Below, piece after piece: positions 14,906-21,396 of a stretch of DNA of 21,396 nt. How positions within the stretch are numbered: position 1 is the stretch's first letter; the number at the start of each line of letters is the position of its first letter. Made by a program: the position numbers and the translations under genes. Source of the DNA: CAZJOD01 sp964547525 (GTDB taxonomy: Bacteria > Bacillota > Clostridia > JAAYHZ01); NCBI GenBank assembly GCA_964547525.1, contig CAZJOD010000051.1, positions 1 through 21,396 of the forward strand, written 5' to 3'. The notes below the pieces were generated by a model, which saw nothing but the letters and a program-made list of their open reading frames with translations, did not search any database and was not told where the DNA came from.

Positions 14906-14933
14906 TATAATATGAATAAAACCAGAATATGTT
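14906..14933 (-). promoter_or_regulatory. Sigma-K-like promoter candidate for the Cys-rich gene
   Basis: On the minus strand CATATTATA (14914-14906) fits the mother-cell sigma-K -10 consensus CATAnnnTA exactly, with an AC dinucleotide 16 bases upstream as a minimal -35. It lies about 34 bases before the start codon. The plus-strand reading of the same bases is TATAAT, so it could instead or also serve the divergent gene as a sigma-A -10. Confidence 0.35.
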
Positions 14934-14970
14934 ACATAATATTTATAGAAATATAAAGGATGTGATTTAT

Positions 14971-16134
14971 TTGACCAATTATCCGAACTTTCAATATATA
15001 ATAATTAAATCAAACGGTAATATCGTAAATTACTATTTTCACAGTGACTTCGGCATATGTTCTTCATTGCTTTCAGCTTCCGGTAAATGGAATAATGCCG
15101 TATCCAATGCTGAAGATGCGAAAAAAGATTACAGCATAAATCTTGATATTGATAATACAATATATGTTATTTACCGTAATAAAAACGGTGCTATAAAATT
15201 GATTATACAAAACGGTTCCCAAACCAAATCAATTAATGTGCTGCAAAGCAAAACAAATCCTGATTATAATATGTATCCGAAGGTCATACCCATAAATGAC
15301 AGTTTACATACATTTTTTATAGTCGACAATTCAGGTAAAAAAATAATTTGTCATCAAAATATCAAAGACGGTAAGCCTCAACAACCGGTTGCAGTTGATT
15401 ACATAAATTATAACGATCAATATATTCCATATACTGTAGTAAGTTGTAAGAGTAAAATACTACTTTTATATACGACTTCATCCGAAGGTAAAGATACCGC
15501 CGGTGTAAGAGTATTTGAACAATCTACAGAAAAATGGGGCAAGTTCGTCCCATTGACAAAACCTGCAGATATAATATACTCCCCGGTAATGTCATGTTAT
15601 AAAAACAAAATAGTTTTAGCTTATGTAAAAAAATATGAAGACGCCACATATATAGTCAAAAGAAACTTTTCAGATATTTCATTGACGTTATCTACCGAGC
15701 AAGAAACCGTCAAATGTCCGAACCCTGATATTCTACCGCAAATATATCTTTCCGAAGATACAGAAATAATATATTGGCGAGACGATAGACAAGTTCAATA
15801 TATTGTTGATTCGGGAAATTCTGAAAACATAACGGTTAAATATTTGGATTTCAATGAACGAAATAGCATTTTACATTTCAATGTGGTAGCTAATATAGAT
15901 AATCAAATTATTCAAGCAAACCTTCTGCCCGGAAATTTTTCAAACGGTTTGACATTGAGTTTCATAAAAACACCGGCATCTGTCACAAACACCGCTTATT
16001 CTTCCGAAAAAACAACCCATTCCGGTGAATTTAAGGCTTTAGAGGCGATATATGATAAAATTATCGGTTTGGAAAAAAGTATTCGTTTAATAAACGAAAA
16101 AATATCTTCACTGGAAAAGAAATTAGGGTCATGA
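14971..16134 (+). CDS. Hypothetical protein, beta-propeller-like repeats with C-terminal coiled coil
   Basis: About 387 residues, family not recognised. No signal peptide. The body is a series of strand-rich units of about 45-50 residues with aromatic hydrophobic strands (DNTIYVIYRNKNGAIKLI, YSPVMSCYKNKIVLAYVKK, EIIYWRDDRQVQYIV), suggesting a propeller of sialidase or WD-like type; this is inference. The last about 30 residues (ALEAIYDKIIGLEKS...ISSLEKKLGS) form heptads, a likely oligomerisation coiled coil. The open frame begins at an ATG at 14929 without a ribosome site. The TTG at 14971 follows AAAGGATGTGA at good spacing, so it is the better start (MTNYPNFQYI). It is divergent from the Cys-rich gene and convergent with the NAGPA gene 23 bases away. 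Confidence 0.65.
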   Translation: MTNYPNFQYIIIKSNGNIVNYYFHSDFGICSSLLSASGKWNNAVSNAEDAKKDYSINLDIDNTIYVIYRNKNGAIKLIIQNGSQTKSINVLQSKTNPDYNMYPKVIPINDSLHTFFIVDNSGKKIICHQNIKDGKPQQPVAVDYINYNDQYIPYTVVSCKSKILLLYTTSSEGKDTAGVRVFEQSTEKWGKFVPLTKPADIIYSPVMSCYKNKIVLAYVKKYEDATYIVKRNFSDISLTLSTEQETVKCPNPDILPQIYLSEDTEIIYWRDDRQVQYIVDSGNSENITVKYLDFNERNSILHFNVVANIDNQIIQANLLPGNFSNGLTLSFIKTPASVTNTAYSSEKTTHSGEFKALEAIYDKIIGLEKSIRLINEKISSLEKKLGS

Positions 16135-16157
16135 TATTTAACAATTATAAAATACAG

Positions 16158-17369
16158 CTAATAGGCGGAATTTACTACTATAAACGCACTTGCCATAGGT
16201 CTCTCCTGACCTTTATATGAAGGCCGGCTCACAATTTCTCCGTTAAAAATCATTTCACTTGAAGCGCCCCCGTCAAGCATAACAGCATCAATCACATCAA
16301 GATTTATAAGTATATCCGCAAGTTCTTTAGCAGTAACTCCCACACTATACCCCGGTTGTCTTCCATCTACAATCACAAATACAGGATTGCCGTTTCGTTT
16401 TATACCTACGGCCGTCCTAGGATCATATCCGTTTAAAGTTCCAACCCAACCGCTATGTTCAGGTGCTACATTTTGTCCGTCTTTTACAAGACGGTCTCCG
16501 CACTCTACAGCCCAATCGGTCTCGTTTAAAAACGGTTGGTGGATTATTTGAACATCATACCCCGGTTTATATAACTCATTTAGATATAAAAGGTCAAACG
16601 GCTTTCCCATAGTGATTAAATATCCGTTCTCAGGTATAGGTTGTTCACCGTATCTAACTCCGGCTTCCGAAATGATATTATTTTTAACCGTTACAACGTA
16701 ATGCTCTTCTGTTATCCTGTCTGTGTTGCCATATAAGCGGTTGTATAAAATCATATTTGCTGTGTATTCATGAGGTTTGTTGATTCCGTGAAGTTCCATT
16801 TTCTTACCGGCAATCTGAATATATGATCTAAAATCTTTCGACTCAATTATTTGGTATTCGTCGTTTCTAAACAGAAAGACCGGGTATTGCCCGGTTTTCC
16901 AGTTATAATAATTATTATTCGCTATAAATACACCGCCATGTCTTCCGTACTCATACGAAAAGCCACCGTTCACTCCCGCTATAGCCTCTTGCTTTTCAAC
17001 CATATCCGATAATTTTTCATATCCGAAAACCATATTGAAAGATAAAACAGGTTTTAAGGTCACATTTTTATTTTCAACATAAATTTCCAATACATGCACT
17101 TTGCTTTTTCTACCGCTTATAACACAGTCGAAAAAGTGATAATCGATACCTTCCTTATTTTCCAATATATCTTTACAATCGGAAGTGTTATCTAAATATA
17201 TTTCAGATTGTTTCCGGGAGTTTTCGAAATCTTGATCGGTATTGTCTTTAACAAATCCTTTATCGGTTTGTAAATCAATATTCTCTTGACTTCTATCAAT
17301 ACTTTTACATGCTACAAATATATATGATACTATAACAATAAAAATGACAATTGTTATATATGCCTTCAT
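16158..17369 (-). CDS. Phosphodiester glycosidase (NAGPA-domain) lipoprotein
   Basis: About 403 residues from the ATG at 17369. The N-terminus is a lipoprotein signal: a long hydrophobic stretch ending IFVAC, with Cys21 as the lipidation site, followed by a charged linker. The NAGPA domain is clear: AIAGVNGGFSYEYGRHGGVF (129-148), then ENGYLITMG, YDPRTAVGIKRNG (315-327), FVIVDGRQPGYSVG (331-344), DAVMLDGGASSEMIFNGE (361-378) and RPMASAFIVV. Related enzymes remove sugar residues from phosphodiester-linked glycans, which in Gram-positive bacteria suggests wall polymers or exopolysaccharide. The longer open frame overlaps the mbl end; the lipobox picks the later start. It lies 19 bases after mbl, so it is probably cotranscribed and linked to envelope growth. 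No terminator is seen in the 23-bp gap after it. Confidence 0.88.
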   Translation of the reverse strand: MKAYITIVIFIVIVSYIFVACKSIDRSQENIDLQTDKGFVKDNTDQDFENSRKQSEIYLDNTSDCKDILENKEGIDYHFFDCVISGRKSKVHVLEIYVENKNVTLKPVLSFNMVFGYEKLSDMVEKQEAIAGVNGGFSYEYGRHGGVFIANNNYYNWKTGQYPVFLFRNDEYQIIESKDFRSYIQIAGKKMELHGINKPHEYTANMILYNRLYGNTDRITEEHYVVTVKNNIISEAGVRYGEQPIPENGYLITMGKPFDLLYLNELYKPGYDVQIIHQPFLNETDWAVECGDRLVKDGQNVAPEHSGWVGTLNGYDPRTAVGIKRNGNPVFVIVDGRQPGYSVGVTAKELADILINLDVIDAVMLDGGASSEMIFNGEIVSRPSYKGQERPMASAFIVVNSAY

Positions 17370-17388
17370 ATCAACGGCTAATCCCTTA

Positions 17389-18411
17389 TTAATACTTTTC
17401 CTGATTGAATTCCAATTGCTCCAAAGTTTCACTGTACTCCAACGCGGCACCGGTTCCTAAAGCCACACATGATATCGGATCATCTGCTACTATCACATTA
17501 ATACCGGTTTTTTCTTGAATCAGCTTGTCCAATCCATGCAACAAACTGCCTCCTCCGGTCATCACAATACCTCTGTCCCCTATATCCGAAGCCAATTCGG
17601 GCGGTGTGTTTTCCAATACCAATCTGACCGCTTCTACAATACTTGCGACCACTTCTTCCAACGCATGAAGCATTTCTGTAGATGAAACTTCAATGGTTCT
17701 AGGTAAACCGGATATTAAATTTCTACCTCTTACTTCCATTGTAACTTCCTGAGCTCTAGGATATGCCGTACCGATTCTTATTTTCATTTCTTCGGCTGTA
17801 CGATAACCAATAGCCAAACTATGCTTTTTCTTCATATACTTAACTATGGCTTCATCAAATTTATCTCCCGCTATTTTTAATGATTCGCTAACAACCGTAC
17901 CGTTCAATGATATAACAGCGATGTCTGTAGTTCCCCCTCCTACATCAACAACCATACTTCCGCATGCTTTGGCAATATCGATGCCTGCGCCTATGGCAGC
18001 CGCTATAGGTTCTTCTATCAATAATGTCTTACGGGCACCGGCTTTTTCTGCGGCCATTATAACAGCTCTTCTTTCAACCTCGGTTACACCACTTGGAACA
18101 CATATCATAATGCGTGGTTTAAATAATTTGTATAACATCCCTCTGCAAACCTTCTCTATAAAATACTTCATCATTTTTTCGGTAATTTCATAATCCGATA
18201 TAACGCCGTCTCTTAAAGGTCGTATAGCAACGATGTTCCCGGGTGTTCTACCTAACATTAATCTTGCCGATTCACCAACCGCAAGCACTTTTTTTGTATT
18301 TTTATCAATTGCAACAACCGAAGGTTCCTGCAATACTATTCCTTTTCCTTTAATATAAACAAGCACACTGGCTGTACCTAAATCAATACCTATATCCAAT
18401 CCGATACCCAA
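17389..18411 (-). CDS. mbl: Rod-shape-determining actin homologue, MreB/Mbl type
   Basis: 340 residues, normal for the family. Actin-fold nucleotide motifs: GIDLGTASVLVYIKGKGIVL (phosphate 1), LIEEPIAAAIGAG, VVDVGGGTTDIAVISLNG (phosphate 2) and MTGGGSLLHGL (adenosine). RTPGNIVAIRPLRDGVISDY is a near-invariant MreB stretch. It forms membrane-bound filaments that guide lateral wall synthesis. The open frame continues 17 codons upstream, but the TTG at 18411 (encoding M-G-I-G-L-D) has AAAGGGG 10 bases before it and matches the usual N-terminus. Placement after spoIIID on the same strand is the conserved spoIIID-mbl order, so Mbl is the likelier paralogue. A NAGPA lipoprotein gene follows. Confidence 0.93.
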   Translation of the reverse strand: MGIGLDIGIDLGTASVLVYIKGKGIVLQEPSVVAIDKNTKKVLAVGESARLMLGRTPGNIVAIRPLRDGVISDYEITEKMMKYFIEKVCRGMLYKLFKPRIMICVPSGVTEVERRAVIMAAEKAGARKTLLIEEPIAAAIGAGIDIAKACGSMVVDVGGGTTDIAVISLNGTVVSESLKIAGDKFDEAIVKYMKKKHSLAIGYRTAEEMKIRIGTAYPRAQEVTMEVRGRNLISGLPRTIEVSSTEMLHALEEVVASIVEAVRLVLENTPPELASDIGDRGIVMTGGGSLLHGLDKLIQEKTGINVIVADDPISCVALGTGAALEYSETLEQLEFNQEKY

Positions 18412-18648
18412 ACAACAACAACCCCTTTCTGTAGTTATAAATAAGAAACCATCGAGGAACAAACCTCCAGGTTTACGGTAATGTCATTAACATGACCTAT
18501 ACTCGGCTATTAGGCTATTAATAAAATGATTCTGCATGGAATCCTATTTGCTCCATAGATACTCTATTTTATGTAATTTATAAATTTATATCCATCGCCG
18601 TTCATAGTTGTTTTTTCCGTTTTGCGCATACTTTAACAATACACATAT

Positions 18649-18678
18649 ATTCTATCCTATATTAACTATGTATTGCAA
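18649..18678 (-). promoter_or_regulatory. Sigma-A promoter candidate for mbl
   Basis: On the minus strand, TTGCAA (18678-18673), an 18-bp spacer, then TAGAAT (18654-18649). The leader to the mbl start would be about 230 nt, long but possible. Confidence 0.35.
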
Positions 18679-18722
18679 TGATTTTTATACAAAAATTATC
18701 TGTCACCGAGTACAACTAAGTG

Positions 18723-18759
18723 TTACGGAACAAAGTCGGATAACGGCTTTATTCCGTAA
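18723..18759. repeat. Long near-perfect hairpin in the spoIIID-mbl gap
   Basis: TTACGGAACAAAGTCG pairs with CGGCTTTATTCCGTAA over 16 positions (one A-C mismatch, one G-T) around a 5-nt GATAA loop. After a 2x2 internal loop, AAG and CTT extend it on both sides. No U-tract follows on the minus strand and only a broken one (CTTCTTTT) on the plus strand. On the minus strand GGCTT/AAGCC could form a competing smaller hairpin. Confidence 0.6.
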
Positions 18760-18954
18760 GCCTTCTTTTACATGACCTTCTTTATGGGCTGTAAATAATA
18801 ACAATGCAACCATATGGAAATAAACGACTCATTATAACTTATGCCATTACCGTTTATAAGAGGATATAGGGGTGTTAAATCGTTATTGTTGTTTTAAACT
18901 ATTATATATATGATTTCACTTCTAAGAGATTAATCTCAGTAGAAAGCAAAAGCA

Positions 18955-19203
18955 TTATATTTTATATTTATTTCTTGTCGCTTCACCTCCTCTGATGTGT
19001 CGTTCTTCTTTGTTTATATCCAATATTCTTCTTACCTGTTCCGCCAAATTGCTGTCAATTTCAAGCAATCTGTCTGTCACATCTTTATGTACAGTCGATT
19101 TTGATACCCCCAAAAATTTAGCCGCAGCCCTCACAGTTGATTTATTTTCTATTATATATTCCGCCGAATCTATAACCCTTTTTTCAATATCAGGTCTCAA
19201 CAA
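18955..19203 (-). CDS. spoIIID: Sporulation transcriptional regulator SpoIIID
   Basis: 82 residues, about the family length. The helix-turn-helix STVRAAAKFLGVSKSTVHKD is diagnostic, and the C-terminal basic tail INKEERHIRGGEATRNKYK is nearly invariant in SpoIIID. It is a DNA-binding activator and repressor of mother-cell genes during sporulation, working with sigma-E and before sigma-K, so the organism very likely forms endospores. It opens with two consecutive TTG codons (19203 and 19200); GGGGG sits 4 bases before the first and 7 before the second, so the second may be used. A sigma-E-like promoter lies about 30 bases upstream. mbl follows on the same strand. Confidence 0.96.
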   Translation of the reverse strand: MLRPDIEKRVIDSAEYIIENKSTVRAAAKFLGVSKSTVHKDVTDRLLEIDSNLAEQVRRILDINKEERHIRGGEATRNKYKI

Positions 19204-19223
19204 TGTTCCCCCGCTTTTATATC

Positions 19224-19236
19224 AATCTAATAGATT
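19224..19236. promoter_or_regulatory. Palindrome at the spoIIID transcript start
   Basis: AATCTA-A-TAGATT is a perfect 13-nt palindrome overlapping the predicted spoIIID start site and the edge of its -10 box. It is operator-like. It does not resemble the SpoIIID consensus GGACAAG. Confidence 0.25.
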
Positions 19237-19262
19237 ATATGAACAATCTGCAAATTTTATGA
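19234..19262 (-). promoter_or_regulatory. Sigma-E-like promoter candidate for spoIIID
   Basis: On the minus strand, TCATAAA (19262-19256), a 14-bp spacer, then CATATAAT (19241-19234). The -10 matches the sigma-E consensus CATACAnT at all but one defined position, and the -35 has the core ATA. The predicted start near 19227 leaves a leader of about 24 nt. The -10 also contains TATAAT, so sigma-A cannot be excluded. Confidence 0.45.
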
Positions 19263-19320
19263 TATAAATATGGGAACTGTAAATTTTAGAACAATAATTA
19301 TTATAGATTAATTGAAAATA

Positions 19321-19350
19321 CTGATAACAACTTAATATTTATGTTATACT
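19321..19350 (+). promoter_or_regulatory. Extended -10 promoter candidate for hflX
   Basis: TGT-TATACT (19342-19350) is an extended -10 box; CTGATA (19321-19326) lies 18 bp upstream as a 4/6 -35. The transcript would start near 19357, exactly at an ATG opening a six-codon frame (MYYKIS), giving a leader of about 120 nt. Confidence 0.45.
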
Positions 19351-19398
19351 TTCCATATGTATTATAAAATATCTTGAGTAAATAAAAGCCTGTTGAAG

Positions 19399-19418
19399 CG
19401 GTATAATAAAATATACCG
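19399..19418 (+). promoter_or_regulatory. Inverted repeat in the hflX leader
   Basis: CGGTATA and TATACCG are perfect 7-bp arms around an ATAAAA loop, between the promoter candidate and the ribosome site. It could be an RNA hairpin or an operator. Confidence 0.45.
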
Positions 19419-19477
19419 ACATATCACATTGCTGTCAAAAGACTTTACAAAAATGATTTAAATAAGGACGGACATGT

Positions 19478-21343
19478 ATGAGAGAAATTCACGGAGAAAT
19501 CGTATCTGTAAATAAAAACTTTATAAAAAAGGCCGAAACCCTGTATGATATCAGGACAGATTATAACCAGTTTATATCACAGGAGTTATTAGCGGAAATG
19601 TCTCTTTTATCATCGGAAATTAATAAAGAGATAGCAGTTTATATAGACCGTAGGGGATATGTTACAGCTGTCAGTTTAGGTACTGAAAAAACAGCTCCGT
19701 TACCAAAACCTGACGGTAGAAAAAGCTTGACACGTACCAACGGAATAAGGTGTATCCACACTCACCCTAACGGGTCATCCGCTTTATCACAAATTGACCT
19801 GAATACTCTTCATACATTAAATTTTGATGCTATAGCGGCAGTTTCGGTACGAAACGGAAAACCTGTGTCCATATCGGCGGCTGTTCCTTCCGAACTATAT
19901 TTATCATTTGATGTGGCACAAGACGAATTGGTTAAAAATATACAAAGCGCCGGAAAAGCACGTCTTTATGGGCCTTATTCGTTTTATGACAAATCTATAC
20001 ATGATTTAATGGATATAATCAGGGAAAACGACCGCCTACTTAAAAAAGACACGTTTGACACCGGCACCGCAGATGACAGAGCGATTCTTATAGCTATAGA
20101 AACTCCGGAGTCTAAAATGATAAACGGCAGATCCGAAGCTGACATATCGTTAGACGAGTTGGAAGAATTAACATATACCGCAGGTGGTACGGTACTTCAT
20201 AAAATAAAACAAAAAAGACCTAAAAAAGATCCGGCATATATGATAGGTAAAGGTAAAGTTGAGGAAATTGCAATACTAAGACAATCTTTAGGCGCTAACG
20301 TTTTAATCTTTGACAGAGAACTGACAGGTACACAGGTGCGAAATATTCAAAAAGTAACCGGTGCAAAAGTTGTCGATCGTACCAATTTGATTTTGGATAT
20401 TTTTGCAGGCCGGGCAAAATCAAGAGAAGGCAAGCTTCAAGTAGAACTGGCACAACTTAAATATACTATGCCTCAATTGTTAGGTCTCGGACATGAACTG
20501 TCCCGGCAAGGAGGCGGAATCGGAACAAGAGGTCCCGGTGAAACTATGTTGGAAACCGATCGTAGACATATACTTCGTAGAATATCTTCACTGGAAAAAC
20601 AGTTGGAATCCGTAGAAAAACAGCGTGATGTATTACATCAAAGCAGAAGAAAAGGATCATTACCCGTTTTCGCTTTGGTTGGTTATACCAATGCCGGTAA
20701 ATCCACTCTTTTAAATAAAATTTGTGGTTCGGACGTATTTACCGAAGATAAACTGTTTGCTACATTAGATCCTTCTACAAGAAAATTTGAATTGAAATAC
20801 GACAAATATACAAGTGAAGCTCTAATGACCGATACGGTCGGATTCATACGTAATCTGCCGCATCATTTGGTTGAAGCGTTTAAATCTACTCTTGAAGAAG
20901 CTTTATATGCCGATGTGATTCTTCATATTGCCGATATTTCATCGGAATTGGCTGAAAACAGAATGCAAACCGTGGAAAAGATATTAGAAGACTTAGGAGC
21001 ATCGGATACTCCACGTATTCTTGTTTTAAACAAAACGGATCTGCCTGAAGCCAAGGAAAACATGATAAGGTTGGCAGACCGTGCTCCTTGGGTGGAAGTT
21101 TCTGCATTGACAGGTGCGGGTATAGACAAGCTTTTAAACGTTATGGCTGATATGACATCGAATTCGGTAATTAAATCCAGCTTGTTTTTGCCCTATAGCC
21201 AAGCCGGATTTACTTCATACATCAGAAAACATGCAATTTCTATTCAGGAGAACTATACCGATTCGGGAATTGAAGTTATGCTTGAAGGTTCTGCAGCAAC
21301 GGTAAATAGCATTAAAGAAAAATATAATCGACTATCGGAATGA
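19478..21343 (+). CDS. hflX: Ribosome-rescue GTPase HflX with N-terminal JAMM-like domain
   Basis: 621 residues, about 200 longer than Escherichia coli HflX (426). From about residue 200 it is canonical: the HflX N-domain (AYMIGKGKVEEI; VLIFDRELTGTQVRNIQKV; VVDRTNLILDIFAGRA), the glycine-rich QGGGIGTRGPGETMLETDRR (344-363), a coiled linker, then the GTPase with GYTNAGKST (402-410), DTVGF (452-456), NKTD (518-521) and the SAL loop (542-544), and a C-terminal domain. HflX binds stalled 50S/70S ribosomes and splits them under stress or antibiotics. The extra N-terminal about 190 residues contain His94-Thr-His96-Pro, six residues, Ser104, two residues, Asp107: the JAMM/MPN zinc signature HxHPx6SxxD, with Glu51 a possible partner. 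AAGGAC lies before the ATG. No terminator is seen in the last 53 bases of the window. Confidence 0.94.
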   Translation: MREIHGEIVSVNKNFIKKAETLYDIRTDYNQFISQELLAEMSLLSSEINKEIAVYIDRRGYVTAVSLGTEKTAPLPKPDGRKSLTRTNGIRCIHTHPNGSSALSQIDLNTLHTLNFDAIAAVSVRNGKPVSISAAVPSELYLSFDVAQDELVKNIQSAGKARLYGPYSFYDKSIHDLMDIIRENDRLLKKDTFDTGTADDRAILIAIETPESKMINGRSEADISLDELEELTYTAGGTVLHKIKQKRPKKDPAYMIGKGKVEEIAILRQSLGANVLIFDRELTGTQVRNIQKVTGAKVVDRTNLILDIFAGRAKSREGKLQVELAQLKYTMPQLLGLGHELSRQGGGIGTRGPGETMLETDRRHILRRISSLEKQLESVEKQRDVLHQSRRKGSLPVFALVGYTNAGKSTLLNKICGSDVFTEDKLFATLDPSTRKFELKYDKYTSEALMTDTVGFIRNLPHHLVEAFKSTLEEALYADVILHIADISSELAENRMQTVEKILEDLGASDTPRILVLNKTDLPEAKENMIRLADRAPWVEVSALTGAGIDKLLNVMADMTSNSVIKSSLFLPYSQAGFTSYIRKHAISIQENYTDSGIEVMLEGSAATVNSIKEKYNRLSE

Positions 21344-21396
21344 TTTTTCAGATAACCTATTGCTCTTAACCGGTAATTAATATAACATATTTTCAT

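Larger units (their letters stand above)
18412..18954. other. Intergenic region between spoIIID and mbl
   Basis: A gap of about 540 bp without a supportable gene. It contains a long hairpin (18723-18759), a candidate mbl promoter (18649-18678), a small GTCAT/ATGAC hairpin near 18486 and a perfect palindrome GAGATTAATCTC soon after spoIIID. Near 18450 on the minus strand a GGAGG precedes ATG GTT TCT TAT TTA TAA, a five-codon frame directly upstream of mbl that might be chance. No U-tailed terminator for spoIIID is seen. Confidence 0.5.

Noticed and set aside
21344..21396. Minus-strand ATG at the right edge (MKICYINYRL...) as the start of another gene
   Set aside because: It would run antisense into hflX almost at once; nothing in the visible codons supports a gene.

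Overview
The window looks like chromosome from a low-GC, endospore-forming member of the Clostridia. It carries spoIIID directly upstream of an mreB/mbl-type gene, the Firmicutes operon core cysS-mrnC-rlmB-yacP, TTG and GTG start codons, strong AAGGAGG-type ribosome binding sites and U-tailed terminators. I cannot name the genus. I saw no rRNA, tRNA or CRISPR array.

Positions 1-1730 are accessory and decayed. They hold the 5' end of a minimal nucleotidyltransferase gene, a 5'-truncated IS4-family transposase, and a 701-bp element made of a frameshifted REP-associated (Y1/IS200-like) transposase between two inverted 27-bp REP-like palindromes. Positions 1730-4611 hold three minus-strand genes for zinc-ribbon and membrane proteins, one with an extracytoplasmic FecR domain. 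Next come a membrane-embedded LuxR-type regulator (4770-6185) and an NfeD plus slipin (SPFH) pair (6671-8058), each followed by a clear terminator.

Positions 8273-9340 hold a plus-strand gene of the uroporphyrinogen-decarboxylase/methyltransferase superfamily. It converges by overlap on a tightly packed minus-strand operon: cysS, lplA, mrnC, rlmB, yacP and a small Cys-containing protein (13794 down to 9327). This operon joins Cys-tRNA charging, lipoate attachment, 23S rRNA maturation and modification, and mRNA cleavage. Its cysS promoter can be read and leaves no room for a T-box.

Positions 13970-16134 hold two divergent conserved-hypothetical genes. One encodes a Cys-rich protein with a His tail and has a sporulation-type promoter candidate; the other looks repetitive and beta-rich, with a C-terminal coiled coil. 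Positions 16158-19203 read, in transcription order, spoIIID, mbl, then a lipoprotein with a phosphodiester-glycosidase (NAGPA) domain. This fits a sporulation and cell-envelope block. The window ends with a long hflX (19478-21343) whose N-terminal domain carries an exact JAMM/MPN metal-site signature ahead of the GTPase. That is the most interesting protein-level observation here.
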